From Bartonella tribocorum CIP 105476 (lineage in GTDB: Bacteria; Pseudomonadota; Alphaproteobacteria; Rhizobiales; Rhizobiaceae), in NCBI RefSeq assembly GCF_000196435.1, contig NC_010161.1, forward strand, positions 1,786,001 through 1,850,000: a stretch of DNA of 64,000 nucleotides, in the 5' to 3' direction. The position numbers and the translations under genes are program-made. Positions 9,523 through 18,776 of the stretch are shown here, in pieces (within the stretch, counting starts at the first letter, position 1; every line of letters starts with the position of its first letter). The notes under the pieces are model-generated. The model did no database searches. It worked only from the letters and a program-made list of their open reading frames with translations, and was not told where the DNA came from.

Positions 9523-10522
9523 AAGTAAGCAGCCTATCTAACTGTGATAATGGTTGTACTGTCTTTAAAATTTCTTTTGCTTTTTTTTCATCACGGTGCA
9601 TTTGTGCAATCAAAGGTTCAAGCCCATCAAATTTTTCTTGTCCGCGCAAAAACTGGAAAAAAGAAACGGTACAGCTTTCCCCATAAAGGTCGTCGTTAAA
9701 ATCAAACAAATAAGTTTCCAAAAGTGGCGCTCCATCTTTAACAACCGTTGGACGACACCCAAAGCTTGCAACCCCATCATACAAAACACCGTCTGCACGA
9801 CGCAGGCGTACCGCATAAATGCCATGTGCCAAACGAACTTGAGGAGGCAACATCTGATTAGCGGTAGGAAATCCCAAAAGGCGTCCAAGTTTGTCGCCTT
9901 GAATAATATTGGAGCACACCCGATAGTGATACCCTAACAAATGGGCTGCTTTGTCCACTTCCCCTTGAGAGAGAAGTTGCCGAATAAAACTAGAAGAAAT
10001 GATCAACGGTTGTGAATCTTGATGACGAGAAACGGATGGATCAGAAACGCAAGAAACTTGCACAACCTGAAATCCATCTTCTTTTCCTCTTTGGCAAAGA
10101 AGATGGACGTTTCCACTTTTCTGATGACCAAATTGAAAATTTTCGCCTGTCACCACAACGGAAACATCAAAGGCTTCCTTTAAAATCGACTTGATAAATT
10201 CATCTGCTGAAAGAGCGGCAAACTGTGCATCAAACGGCTGTTCAATCACGCCATCAAAGCCAAGAATTTTAAAAATTTCAGCTTTTTCAACCGCCTCTGT
10301 CAAACGATAGACAGGAGCTGAATGTTGAAAAAAACTTCTTGGATGAGGTTCAAAAGTTAAAACAACAGCGGGTTTGTTTTTTATCCGCGCGAAATCAAGC
10401 GCTTTTTGCAACACCACCTGATGCCCACGATGAACACCATCAAAATTTCCAAGTGCCAACACAACTCCCCGCCAAGCCGAGGGAAACATATGGGTTCCCT
10501 GAAGACGCAAAAAATTAACCAT
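9506..10522 (-). CDS. ribF: bifunctional riboflavin kinase / FAD synthetase, 338 aa
   Basis: Makes FMN from riboflavin and FAD from FMN in the cytoplasm. The N-terminal adenylyltransferase domain has LALGNFDGVHRGHQ (nucleotidyl transferase HxGH-like site) and TFEPHPR. The C-terminal kinase domain has the flavin-site GDKLGRLLGFPTAN and then YAVRLRRADG. The start at 10522 shares bases with the stop of the upstream HAD gene (TAATG), so I prefer it to the GTG-like upstream extension. Length matches bacterial RibF. Coupled to the HAD hydrolase, an arrangement that fits a role of the phosphatase in nucleotide or cofactor metabolism. Confidence 0.95.
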   Translation of the reverse strand: MVNFLRLQGTHMFPSAWRGVVLALGNFDGVHRGHQVVLQKALDFARIKNKPAVVLTFEPHPRSFFQHSAPVYRLTEAVEKAEIFKILGFDGVIEQPFDAQFAALSADEFIKSILKEAFDVSVVVTGENFQFGHQKSGNVHLLCQRGKEDGFQVVQVSCVSDPSVSRHQDSQPLIISSSFIRQLLSQGEVDKAAHLLGYHYRVCSNIIQGDKLGRLLGFPTANQMLPPQVRLAHGIYAVRLRRADGVLYDGVASFGCRPTVVKDGAPLLETYLFDFNDDLYGESCTVSFFQFLRGQEKFDGLEPLIAQMHRDEKKAKEILKTVQPLSQLDRLLTFKNIL

Positions 10523-11367
10523 TACTGAAGTGCCCACATGATTGCTTGTGGCCTATAACCATGACGTTCTAGAAAAGAATGCAAAGCTTGCTTATCCACC
10601 ACATCATTTTGCATATAATCATAACGATGAATCCCCCCCATAATATAAAGGGCATCAAGACCAAAATGAGCCGCCCCCTTAATATCCGTCAAAAGACCAT
10701 CACCAATAGCTAAAATTTGACTTTTTTCTACTGTCCCACGTATTTTTTGAAGTTTTTCAAAGGCACATTCATAAATAGGCACATGAGGTTTTCCAGCAAT
10801 GCGAACTTCCCCTCCTAATTGTTGGTAAAGACGCGCCAATGCACCAGCGCACCAAAATTCCTTATTTCCATAATGGACAATCACATCAGGATTAGCACAA
10901 ATAAAAGGTAAATTCCGCACGCGCATACGACGAAACATCTCCTCATAAGCCGAGGGTTCTTCATCAAAATCTTCAAGAAAACCGCTACAAACGACCACAG
11001 AAGCTTCCCATTCTTCAACAAATTCACACGCTAACCCTTCAAACAGCACCAAATCACGTTGTGGACCAATGAAAAAAACTTTACGCGGCCCAGCACAAAT
11101 GAGATCACGTGTTACATCTCCTGAAGTGATAATGGCATCATAATAATCACTATGAATATTCATGCTTTGTAATTGGTCCGCAACATCTCCCTGTAGTCGA
11201 GGAGAATTGGTCAATAAAATGACACTTTTTTCCATTTGTCGAATTTTATATAATGCTTCCAACGCTGGCTCAAATGCCTGCACACCGTTATGCACAACAC
11301 CCCACACATCACAAAAAACAGCATCATAATGCGCTATAACAGTCTCAATATGGGTCAGTTCATTCAT
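10522..11367 (-). CDS. HAD-IIA (TIGR01459-type) phosphatase
   Basis: A haloacid-dehalogenase-superfamily hydrolase of the sugar-phosphatase/NagD-like class. The nucleophile motif is FCDVWGVVHNG near the N-terminus, motif II is ILLTNSPR, the cap region follows, and motif IV is LAIGDGLLTDIKGA near the C-terminus. I took the ATG at 11367 (MNELTH), with AGG six bases upstream; an ATG eight codons earlier at 11391 is also possible. It is the first gene of a two-gene unit with ribF, joined by TAATG overlap. The substrate is not known from sequence. Confidence 0.88.
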   Translation of the reverse strand: MNELTHIETVIAHYDAVFCDVWGVVHNGVQAFEPALEALYKIRQMEKSVILLTNSPRLQGDVADQLQSMNIHSDYYDAIITSGDVTRDLICAGPRKVFFIGPQRDLVLFEGLACEFVEEWEASVVVCSGFLEDFDEEPSAYEEMFRRMRVRNLPFICANPDVIVHYGNKEFWCAGALARLYQQLGGEVRIAGKPHVPIYECAFEKLQKIRGTVEKSQILAIGDGLLTDIKGAAHFGLDALYIMGGIHRYDYMQNDVVDKQALHSFLERHGYRPQAIMWALQ

Positions 11368-11689
11368 GGTGCACCTATCTCTCTTTGTCATTGATCAAGC
11401 TGTCTTTTACTTCAAAACTACTTATCGAAAGATAAGAGTCCTGTCATCTGCTTTCTCAAACCATATCCCAACTTTTTATCGTCTATAGAGATCATAAGAA
11501 ATGATAAAATAAATAAGTTATCATTAAATTGTGCAAAATTCTAAAACGCTTGATCGTAAAAGCTTATCATTCTCAAACACTCATTTTTCTCATAAAAATT
11601 TCAATTCTAATAACAACCGCGTTAATACAGTTTTTTAGTGAAAACACTCAAGTTTTTTACTTGGAAAATAAACGAATAACGTTCCCCTT

Positions 11690-12120
11690 TAAAAATCGCT
11701 TTCTTCAAGATAACAAATTGATTTATAACAATAATTTATTACTCACGAATAATGAAAACCCGAATATCTTTTTTCATTTCAAATCTGTTTATATTGAATT
11801 AATCAAAAACTATTTTCTTGCACATTATAAGTGGGCTGAACGTATAGATAAAAACACTTGAAGAAAGAAATAAAACACCTCTTAATAATCTCTCTCAAAT
11901 GTAAAAACTGTCGTAATATTTTGGACGATCAAAGAGTATGTAGAGTATATGCCGTCGTACATCTTTTTTCAGTAAAGATAGAAGTATAGCTTTTATTCTA
12001 TCCATAGAAGCTTTTACTTTATACTCTTCAAGAAGTGCCGTTATGAAATGATCTCGAGCATTGAGAAATGTTCCTTTAAAACAAACTCGTAAATATCCGA
12101 ACAATCCGATCTATTCTGTT
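11690..12120 (+). repeat. integrase-derived repeat, copy G
   Basis: A plus-strand copy beginning TTGATTTATAACAATAAT, with ATTTCAAATCTGTTTATATTGAAT, a start-like region (AAGAAAGAAATAAAACACCTCTTA), CTCTCAAATG and GTCGTAATATT, and a 3' part with CATTGAGAAATG and TTTAAAACAAACTCGTAAA. Block order is the same as copy A. Decay is moderate and no frame survives. The plus-strand frame at 11529-11861 that runs into it is probably not a gene. Confidence 0.55.
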
Positions 12121-12377
12121 TTTATTTTTTTGCATGAGGGATGTTCACTGATGAAAGCTTTTCCCTCTCATTATGATATCTCAGCCGCATAACAACAAAC
12201 CATTTTGCTTAGAGACAAGGACCTCACTAAGCGCCCCTAGGGGCTTAATTAAACCCACGGGTTTCTCTTGCTTTCTTCGCCAAATTCAGGGCTGAGGACA
12301 TAATTTTGCTGAGCAAATCTTAAAAAAATTGAAAGGCAAACAAGCCTTTTATTAAAAAAGCTATCCGTTTCAAGAAA
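12121..12377. other. spacer between repeat copy G and the Brt RNA
   Basis: Contains a short hairpin AAGCGCCCCTAGGGGCTTAA (12227-12246, arms AAGCGCCCC and GGGGCTTAA with one mismatch) and then TTAAACCCACGGGTTTCTC (arms AAACCC and GGGTTT). No gene is seen. Confidence 0.4.
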
Positions 12378-12598
12378 AATTACTTTATGAATGGAGGTGT
12401 TTTTGTCGCATACGCAGCAACCAATAGGGCTCTAAAACCCGAAAGCTAAAATAAAAATTTACTCCGCTTTGCGGATATCCCGGAATTCCGGGAGATTTTG
12501 CACTGTCCAAGTGCTGTAAGCACTAAAAGCAAAATGCTGATTTAGCTTCAGTTTTAGACTCCCGGAATACCAATGCGAGGGCGCTCGCAACCGGAGGG
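12378..12598 (+). ncRNA. Brt-family regulatory RNA (leader of the XRE regulator)
   Basis: The 220 bases before the XRE gene are shared with a second copy near 54.2-54.4 kb and can fold into nested stems. The outer stem is ATTCCGGGAG (12485-12494) with CTCCCGGAAT (12559-12568). Inside it ATTTTGC (12495-12501) pairs with GCAAAAT (12529-12535), and AGTGCT (12510-12515) with AGCACT (12519-12524). CCGC-ttt-GCGG (12464-12474) lies 5' of this, and GCGAG-ggcg-CTCGC (12575-12588) lies just before the ribosome site. Two stems differ between the copies by paired changes. Genus-specific Brt RNAs placed in tandem with small DNA-binding proteins are known in Bartonella henselae. Exact transcript ends are inferred. 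Confidence 0.75.
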
Positions 12599-12603
12599 GG
12601 CAA

Positions 12604-12963
12604 ATGCAAGCTCAGAACCTTAATATTGATCTTTTTGTTGGCAAAAAAATTCGCTTGAAGCGAAAAATATTAGGAATGTCTCAAAAAACCTTAGGAGACG
12701 CTTTAGGGGTAAGTTTTCAACAAATTCAAAAGTATGAAAAAGGCTTAAATCGTGTAAGCGCAGGGCGGTTAAAGGAAATTTCCGATATTTTGAATGTTCC
12801 GGTTTTCTTTTTTTACACGGATATCATCACAAACGAAAACACCTCGTACCCTCATGAAGAAATTGCATCAAGCAAAGAAGAATTTTTGCTTTTAAAAAGC
12901 TTTAGAGTCCTGACCTCTGTCAAACAGAAAACCATTTTAAAATTAATTTCTGATCAGAATTAA
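12604..12963 (+). CDS. XRE-family regulator paired with Brt RNA, 119 aa
   Basis: A Cro/CI-type helix-turn-helix protein. The HTH lies at about residues 18-70, with MSQKTLGDALGVSFQQIQKY as the DNA-reading part and GLNRVSAGRLKEISDILNV after it. The C-terminal third is a short helical region ending KLISDQN. GGAGGGGG precedes the ATG. The leader RNA directly upstream could control its expression by exposing or hiding this site. Family knowledge: in Bartonella these Brt-linked proteins influence virulence genes such as badA. This copy is intact, while its paralogue at 53.8-54.2 kb is frameshifted. Confidence 0.9.
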   Translation: MQAQNLNIDLFVGKKIRLKRKILGMSQKTLGDALGVSFQQIQKYEKGLNRVSAGRLKEISDILNVPVFFFYTDIITNENTSYPHEEIASSKEEFLLLKSFRVLTSVKQKTILKLISDQN

Positions 12964-13100
12964 AACGTTTTAAATAGTTTCTATACTTTATTAATCTGCT
13001 TTCTATCTCAAAGAACAGCATTTCATGAGACTTATAAGTAAAGTTTTTCCCGATCTCATACACTTTTGCAATAAACATCAAGAAAAATCAATAAAACCGA

Positions 13101-13817
13101 TCATGGACCTTCAAACGGATTGTAAGATCCATTATCACGCCGCCATTTTAAAGGTTCAGTGAAATGACTTGACCAAAGACCAATCTTGTTGTCACGTGCT
13201 TTTTCTTCCGCATGATGATACTGTGTTGGAATAGGATTTTTACCCTCCTTTGAAAGGACCAACATACCTTCTGCAAGACCGGCTTCCGCCAAATCAACCC
13301 CTTGAACAAAACATTGCGCATAATAAACACCATTGTGCATAAAAGCCTGCTTACAAGATAAATCCTGACCAAGTGTTTTTGTAACAAGCCAAGCCATTGT
13401 AACTGCACCACAGGGCCATTCTTGATCCTTTAATTTTGCTTTTTGGCGTGGTGCGCATGTGTCCACACCATAAAGATGAATATCACGGGTAATACGGGAT
13501 CGCCAAGATTGTGCAGAAGGTGTTAGTAATTTAAATGTAACCCCACTTGTAACAGATGCCCTACCATGAAAAACAACAGCATTATTAGCAATATCGTTTG
13601 ATGCAACACTCTTCTGCAGATCGAGTGCTGGTTCATTTTTTTCTAATGGTTGTTGAGTGATCGATTGACTCAATTTTTTTTCTTCTTGATAGAGATCGAC
13701 AATATCTTGCATCTTCAATGTTTCAAGAATGCTGAAATCTATTTTATCTTTATATTGGCTTAATCCCCACACTATGGACCCCATAATGTAAATAATAACA
13801 ATCACTTTAAATAGCAT
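13101..13817 (-). CDS. membrane-anchored thermonuclease-like (SNase) protein, 238 aa
   Basis: An N-terminal hydrophobic segment (MLFKVIVIIYIMGSIVWGL) anchors or exports the protein. A low-complexity linker follows, then a C-terminal domain of the staphylococcal-nuclease fold: DIHLYGVDTCAPRQKAK (the family IRLxGIDxPE..Q region), WPCGAVTMAWLVTKTLG, and VDLAEAGLAEGMLVL with EEKARDNKIGLWS. The classical catalytic Arg/Glu/Arg set is only partly recognisable, so nuclease activity is uncertain; many such exported proteins in Rhizobiales are non-nucleolytic or uncharacterised. The gene diverges from virB2. Confidence 0.75.
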   Translation of the reverse strand: MLFKVIVIIYIMGSIVWGLSQYKDKIDFSILETLKMQDIVDLYQEEKKLSQSITQQPLEKNEPALDLQKSVASNDIANNAVVFHGRASVTSGVTFKLLTPSAQSWRSRITRDIHLYGVDTCAPRQKAKLKDQEWPCGAVTMAWLVTKTLGQDLSCKQAFMHNGVYYAQCFVQGVDLAEAGLAEGMLVLSKEGKNPIPTQYHHAEEKARDNKIGLWSSHFTEPLKWRRDNGSYNPFEGP

Positions 13818-14214
13818 CTCTTAACACGCTCGCTCAAAAAATTCATTGTTTTCCTATCCTTGTCAGATCATTTACCAGCAATCCCCTTGTTTTTAAAGAA
13901 AAAATCCAAATATAAGTGTCGCAGATTAACTACATTTTGTAAAGAATAATATTCTTTCTTGCCTTGTTTTAATATTGTTATTTTTACCAAAAGATACAAC
14001 TTAAAATTGCCATTTTCATATAACACAATCTCAATTTGAAAAGACTTCTGTCTCTTTAAGAAGAAAAGTTTGAGAGTGAAGAGATCTACTATCAGGACTT
14101 TTAAAACAAAAAAACGAGGAGTTTAGACTGTCATAAAATAACAGAATTCTCCAGTTGTTAGAGGCAATGGAATGTCGACAGATGAACAAATATTGTTTGT
14201 TAAAGAGAGGTAAA
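13818..14214. promoter_or_regulatory. virB operon upstream region
   Basis: A 400-base gap between the divergent SNase-like gene and virB2, which must hold the virB promoter. It contains a small palindrome AAAGAAT-aat-ATTCTTT (13941-13957) that could be an operator, and the ribosome site GAGAGG for virB2. In B. henselae the operon is activated by the BatR/BatS system; I cannot identify a BatR box with confidence. Confidence 0.4.
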
Positions 14215-14535
14215 ATGACAGATAATAGATTCCAAAACATCATTTTTATCGTGACCATGCTGCTTTTTACGGCAGTGTTTATATCTGATTTTTCTTATGC
14301 TGCTCCTGCTGCAAATGGAGGTGGTCTGGGAAATCTTGATGGTGTTTTAGGCAACATTGTCACAATGATGACGGGTGGAACGGCAAGGCTCATTGCTATT
14401 ATATGTGTTGCTGCTGTGGGGATTGGCTGGATGTACGGCTTTATTGATTTACGCAAAGCAGCTTACTGTGTTCTAGGAATTGCTATTGTGTTTGGTGCCC
14501 CTACTCTCGTCACTAAATTAGCGGGCACAACATAA
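14215..14535 (+). CDS. virB2: VirB2 major pilin, 106 aa
   Basis: The pilin subunit of the VirB/D4 type IV secretion system. It has a long signal sequence with hydrophobic core (IIFIVTMLLFTAVFISDF) and AxA-like cleavage near SYAAPAA, then a Gly-rich stretch and two membrane helices (ARLIAIICVAAVGIGWMYGF and KAAYCVLGIAIVFGAPTLV). I chose the ATG at 14215, which follows GAGAGG at good spacing; the upstream in-frame ATGs lack a ribosome site. First gene of a tightly packed operon, with virB3 starting directly at its stop codon. Confidence 0.93.
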   Translation: MTDNRFQNIIFIVTMLLFTAVFISDFSYAAPAANGGGLGNLDGVLGNIVTMMTGGTARLIAIICVAAVGIGWMYGFIDLRKAAYCVLGIAIVFGAPTLVTKLAGTT

Positions 14536-14844
14536 ATGAACGAAGATACTCTTTTCCTTGCCTGCACGCGCCCAGCCATGTTTGCTGGTGTTACAATGGA
14601 AGCGATGGCGCTCAATGTCATGGCGACATCCGTTCTTTTCATTTTGACCAGTGATTTTACCATGTTTGGTCTTGGGATTGGGATGCATTTTATTTTGCGA
14701 GAAGTGACAAGGTATGACCACAACCAATTTCGCGTATTATTTGCATGGCTCAATACACGAGGAAAACAAAAAAACCTCAACCGATGGGGAGGAGGTTCAA
14801 CCTCCCCTTTACGCCTTGTCCGCACGTATAAGGAACTAAGCTGA
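14536..14844 (+). CDS. virB3: VirB3 inner-membrane component, 102 aa
   Basis: A small inner-membrane protein that works with VirB4 in assembly of the secretion channel. It has the family's N-terminal LFLACTRPAMFAGVTMEAMA and two hydrophobic segments (NVMATSVLFILTSDFTMFGL and the following GIGMHFIL), then a basic C-terminus. The ATG follows the virB2 TAA without a gap, so translation is probably coupled. Length is normal for the family. Confidence 0.92.
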   Translation: MNEDTLFLACTRPAMFAGVTMEAMALNVMATSVLFILTSDFTMFGLGIGMHFILREVTRYDHNQFRVLFAWLNTRGKQKNLNRWGGGSTSPLRLVRTYKELS

Positions 14845-14857
14845 AGGAACGAAACCG

Positions 14858-17221
14858 GTGAAACAGATGTCAATGATGAAACGGGAAACTTTGCCTGAAG
14901 AATATATTCCCTATATACGCCACATTAACCAGCATGTCATTGCTTTAAGTTCACGCTGTTTGATGGTTGTGTTGGCCGTTGAAGGTGTAAATTTTGACAC
15001 TGCAGATATTGATCAATTAAATTCTTTACACAACCAATTAAACACTCTTTTTAAAAATATTGCAGACGAGCGGGTTGCTTTATATTCTCACATCATCCGC
15101 CGTCGTGAAACGATTTATCCAGAAGGCCATTTTCTTTCATCTTTTGCAACAAAATTAGATGAAAAATATAAAAAGAAAATGGTTTCGCAAGAGCTGTATC
15201 GAAATGATCTATTTATTTCACTGCTTTGGAATCCCGCAGCAGATAAAACAGAACGATTGGTTGCATTTTTTCAGCGCTTGAGCAAAGCAAAAAAAACACA
15301 ATCTGAACCCGATGAGGAAGCCATTCGTAAACTCGAAGAGCTAAGCCAAGATCTCATGCAAGGTTTGGAAGAATATAAAGTTCGTCTCCTATCAATCTAT
15401 GAGCACGAAGGACTTTTATTTTCCGAACAAAGTGAATTTCTCCACCAGCTGGTGGGTGGAAGACGTGAACGTATTCCTCTTACATTTGGCACCATTGCCT
15501 CAACGATTTACTCAGATCGTGTTATTTTTGGGAAAGAAATTATCGAAATTCGTCATGAGAGCAATGAACGGTTCGTTGGCATGTTTGGATGGAAGGAATA
15601 CCCTTCTAAAACACGCCCAGGGATGACCGATGGTTTGCTTACGGTACCATTTGAATTCATCTTAACACAATCCTTTGTTTTTAAAAGTAAAGCGGCTGCT
15701 AGTGCCATTATGAGCCGCAAACAAAATCAAATGATTAATGCGGCCGATCGTGCGAGCTCACAAATTGACGCACTGGATGAAGCCCTCGATGATTTGGAAT
15801 CAAACCGTTTTGTTTTAGGCGAACATCACATTTCTTTAGCCGTTTTTGCAGATCATCCAAGAATATTGACTGAAAACTTATCAAAAGCACGTTCCCATTT
15901 AACCAATGGGGGAGCTGTAATTGCTAGAGAAGATTTAGGATTGGAAGCCGCATGGTGGGCACAACTTCCTGGAAACTTTAGCTATCGTGCGCGTTCAGGC
16001 GCCATCACCAGTAGAAACTTTGCCGCTTTATCACCCTTCCATTCTTTTCCCGTTGGCAAATTAAACGATAATGTTTGGGGCGCTGCTGTCGCGTTGCTAA
16101 AAACACAGGCTGGTTCACCTTATTATTTTAATTTTCATTATGGTGATCTCGGGAATACTTTTGTTTGTGGTCCGTCAGGCTCTGGTAAAACAGTGATTGT
16201 TAATTTTCTTCTTGCACAATTACAAAAACACAATCCAAGAATGGTTTTTTTTGACAAAGATCAAGGAGCAGAGATTTTTGTACGCGCTGGCGGTGGAAAA
16301 TATAAGCCTTTAAAAAATGGACAGCCCACCGGTATTGCTCCCTTAAAGGGCATGGAATACAATGAAAAAAATAAAATCTTTCTTCGTAATTGGATCTTAA
16401 AGCTTGTGACCCCTGAAGGGCAAACGGTGACCGAAGAAGAGCGACAAGATATTGCCAAAGCCATTGATTCCTTAGAAAACTTACCCCCAACACAACGCTC
16501 TCTTGGTGCCCTTCAGCTGTTTTTTGACAACACATCCAAAGAAGGAATTGCCATGCGGTTACAACGCTGGATTAGAGGCAATGATTTAGGATGGGTTTTT
16601 GATAATGATCAAGATGATCTCAACTTAAATGCACAATTCATTGGCTATGACATGACCGATTTCTTAGACAACGAAGAAATTCGGCGTCCCTTAATGATGT
16701 ATCTCTTTCACCGCATTCTTGATCTGATTGATGGACGACGCATCATTATTGTCGTTGATGAGTTCTGGAAAGCTTTGGAAGATGATTCATTCAAAGCTTT
16801 TGCGCAAGATCGGCTTAAAACAATTCGTAAACAAAACGGCTTAATGCTCTTTGCGACACAAAGCCCCAGAGATGCTCTAAACTCCACAATTGCGCACACA
16901 ATTATTGAGCAATGCCCCACTCAAATATTTTTTCCCAATCAAAAAGCAAATTACAATGATTATGTCGAGGCTTTTAAACTCACTGAGCGCGAATTTGAAC
17001 TGATACAGTCAGAATTAAGCAGAGAATCCCGTCGTTTTCTCGTCAAGCAAGGACAAAGCTCTGTTGTTGCAGAACTTAACTTACGTGGAATGAACGATGA
17101 GATCGCCGTTTTAAGCGGCACAACTAAAAATATTGAACTCATGAATGAAATTATAAACGAATATGGAACAGATCCTGAAAAATGGCTGCCCATATTTTAT
17201 CAAAGGAGAAAAAATCAATGA
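14858..17221 (+). CDS. virB4: VirB4 secretion ATPase, 787 aa
   Basis: The large cytoplasmic ATPase that energises pilus assembly and substrate transfer. Walker A is GPSGSGKT at about residues 438-445, and Walker B is IIIVVDEFWKAL near 629-640, followed by the VirB4 signature LFATQSPRDAL. The start is a GTG at 14858 preceded by GAAGGAA; an ATG three codons on is an alternative. The stop overlaps the virB5 start (ATGA). Full length for the family. Confidence 0.96.
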   Translation: MKQMSMMKRETLPEEYIPYIRHINQHVIALSSRCLMVVLAVEGVNFDTADIDQLNSLHNQLNTLFKNIADERVALYSHIIRRRETIYPEGHFLSSFATKLDEKYKKKMVSQELYRNDLFISLLWNPAADKTERLVAFFQRLSKAKKTQSEPDEEAIRKLEELSQDLMQGLEEYKVRLLSIYEHEGLLFSEQSEFLHQLVGGRRERIPLTFGTIASTIYSDRVIFGKEIIEIRHESNERFVGMFGWKEYPSKTRPGMTDGLLTVPFEFILTQSFVFKSKAAASAIMSRKQNQMINAADRASSQIDALDEALDDLESNRFVLGEHHISLAVFADHPRILTENLSKARSHLTNGGAVIAREDLGLEAAWWAQLPGNFSYRARSGAITSRNFAALSPFHSFPVGKLNDNVWGAAVALLKTQAGSPYYFNFHYGDLGNTFVCGPSGSGKTVIVNFLLAQLQKHNPRMVFFDKDQGAEIFVRAGGGKYKPLKNGQPTGIAPLKGMEYNEKNKIFLRNWILKLVTPEGQTVTEEERQDIAKAIDSLENLPPTQRSLGALQLFFDNTSKEGIAMRLQRWIRGNDLGWVFDNDQDDLNLNAQFIGYDMTDFLDNEEIRRPLMMYLFHRILDLIDGRRIIIVVDEFWKALEDDSFKAFAQDRLKTIRKQNGLMLFATQSPRDALNSTIAHTIIEQCPTQIFFPNQKANYNDYVEAFKLTEREFELIQSELSRESRRFLVKQGQSSVVAELNLRGMNDEIAVLSGTTKNIELMNEIINEYGTDPEKWLPIFYQRRKNQ

Positions 17222-17703
17222 AAAAATATGGCTTAGTGACACTATTATCTTTTTCTTTTATTTCTCATGCAATAGCACAAATGGCACCAGATGCTGATGA
17301 ATATTATAAACAAGCACTTGAAAACACACAAAAATTAGATGCTGCAAAATCAGAAACGGCTGAAAGTATTTATAAAAGCGCGACTGAAACTGCAAATAAA
17401 ATCAAAGAAATCAAAAGCCAGCTTGAAAACATTCAATCAAAAGCAGAGGCAAAACCTGAAGAATTACAAGCTCTTCGGCAAGATCTTCAAGTGAATCTTT
17501 CTCTTCTTCAAGCAAGTCTTCAAGCGAGTTCTTTAAAACTTCAGTCTCTTGATATGATTCAAGCAAGAGATACGAAGACAAAAGATGAACTCCGTGAAGA
17601 AAAGGAGAAAGAAAAGCATAAAAAACTTGAAGCAACATTAGACGAAAAAGAAAAAAAATTAAAAGAAAAAATTGAAAGTGCGCATACAGATGTCAGACTA
17701 TAG
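17218..17703 (+). CDS. virB5: VirB5 (17-kDa antigen-type) minor pilus protein, 161 aa
   Basis: A secreted component of the pilus tip. Signal peptide MKKYGLVTLLSFSFISHAIA is followed by a mature protein that is nearly all charged helix, rich in Lys and Glu at its end. In Bartonella this position encodes the immunodominant 17-kDa antigen, which is far shorter than Agrobacterium VirB5, and the size fits. The start at 17218 overlaps the virB4 stop and follows AAAGGAG. The 3' end overlaps the virB6 start by 14 bases. Confidence 0.9.
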   Translation: MKKYGLVTLLSFSFISHAIAQMAPDADEYYKQALENTQKLDAAKSETAESIYKSATETANKIKEIKSQLENIQSKAEAKPEELQALRQDLQVNLSLLQASLQASSLKLQSLDMIQARDTKTKDELREEKEKEKHKKLEATLDEKEKKLKEKIESAHTDVRL

Positions 17704-18667
17704 TTTCTCTCCCTTTGAAAGCATTTCTGGGTATATTTTGAAACCTCTCGACAATGTGATGGACACAACGGTGAGTGGGTTATCTTCTGCTATTTCAGCC
17801 CCCTTAAATCTTGCCGCAATCATTTTTATCTTCCTTTATGGCTATAATGTTATGACAGGTCGCGTTGCGCTTTCCATGCATAGTCTTCTTAACAACGTTG
17901 TTAAAATTGTCGTTGTGACAACAATGGCAACGAATGCGGAGACGTTTAATACATATGTCAAAGATATTTTCTTCAATGATTTATCCAATGCTATTGGAAA
18001 CGCGCTAAACAGCAATCCTGCAAACTCCAATGTTTTTGATTATATTTTGTTAAAAGCAAGTAAACGCTATCAAGACGTCTTATACAATGCTTGGTTTTTT
18101 GAAAAGATCGTTGTGGGGCTTCTTGGTTCTATAATGCTTCTCGCTGTTATTCTCTTTTGTATAGGTGGTTTTATTGTTCAAATGTTTGCACAAGTTGCAC
18201 TCGTGATGATTATAGGTCTTGGACCTCTGTTCATTAGTTTATATTTGTTCAATGCAACACGAAAATACTCCGATGCATGGATTACAACTTTGATCAATTT
18301 TACCATTTTACAAGTTCTTGTGATTATGCTTGGAACCATTATATGTCAAGTTATCTTGCAAGTTCTCAAAGTTTCATATGATTCAATCTATGTTCTTTTC
18401 CCTCCTGTCATCGTCATTTCGATCATAGGGGTTATTATCTTCCGCGCGCTTCCCGGTATTGCAACAGCACTCGCCTCTGGCGGACCATACTTTAGCGCTG
18501 GTGTCTCTTCAGGAGGTCAGATTTTCACGATGATTGCCAATGGTGCAAGATCAAGTGGCAATGCCGTAAAGAGTGCCGCTTTACAAGTCTCAGGGGCTGC
18601 CGGTAATGCCGCTAAAGGTGCAGCGGCAAAAGCAGGCAAATTTGGAGGTGGTCGTGGTCGGTTTTAA
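17690..18667 (+). CDS. virB6: VirB6 polytopic membrane protein, 325 aa
   Basis: Forms part of the inner-membrane translocation pore. I see at least five hydrophobic segments (for example LNLAAIIFIFLYGYNVM, IVVGLLGSIMLLAVILFCIG, VALVMIIGLGPLFISLYLF, and ILQVLVIMLGTIICQVIL), and a Gly/Ala-rich C-terminus ending GKFGGGRGRF. The ATG at 17690 (MSDYSF) lies inside the end of virB5; a TTG six codons earlier is less likely. After this gene the operon shows its only long gap. Confidence 0.93.
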   Translation: MSDYSFSPFESISGYILKPLDNVMDTTVSGLSSAISAPLNLAAIIFIFLYGYNVMTGRVALSMHSLLNNVVKIVVVTTMATNAETFNTYVKDIFFNDLSNAIGNALNSNPANSNVFDYILLKASKRYQDVLYNAWFFEKIVVGLLGSIMLLAVILFCIGGFIVQMFAQVALVMIIGLGPLFISLYLFNATRKYSDAWITTLINFTILQVLVIMLGTIICQVILQVLKVSYDSIYVLFPPVIVISIIGVIIFRALPGIATALASGGPYFSAGVSSGGQIFTMIANGARSSGNAVKSAALQVSGAAGNAAKGAAAKAGKFGGGRGRF

Positions 18668-18712
18668 GATAAAGCACCTCCTTAAAAGAATGAGCATTTT
18701 TGTTTTTGCCTT

Positions 18713-18776
18713 GCGTGCGCCCTTTGGCGCACGCACCGTGATCCTGTTCCATGAAAGACCTAAAATCCTAGGTCTT
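18713..18776 (+). promoter_or_regulatory. paired hairpins in the virB6-virB7 gap
   Basis: The first hairpin is GCGTGCGCC-cttt-GGCGCACGC (18713-18734), nine perfect base pairs. The second is AAGACCTA-aaatcc-TAGGTCTT (18755-18776), eight perfect pairs. Neither is followed by a strong T run, so they look more like RNA-processing or stability elements than full terminators. They sit in the only gap longer than 20 bases inside the virB2-B11 operon, which suggests differential expression of the two halves. Confidence 0.6.

Noticed and set aside
11529..11861. 110-codon plus-strand frame
   Set aside because: Its second half is the noncoding 5' block of integrase repeat copy G, and no start signal is present.
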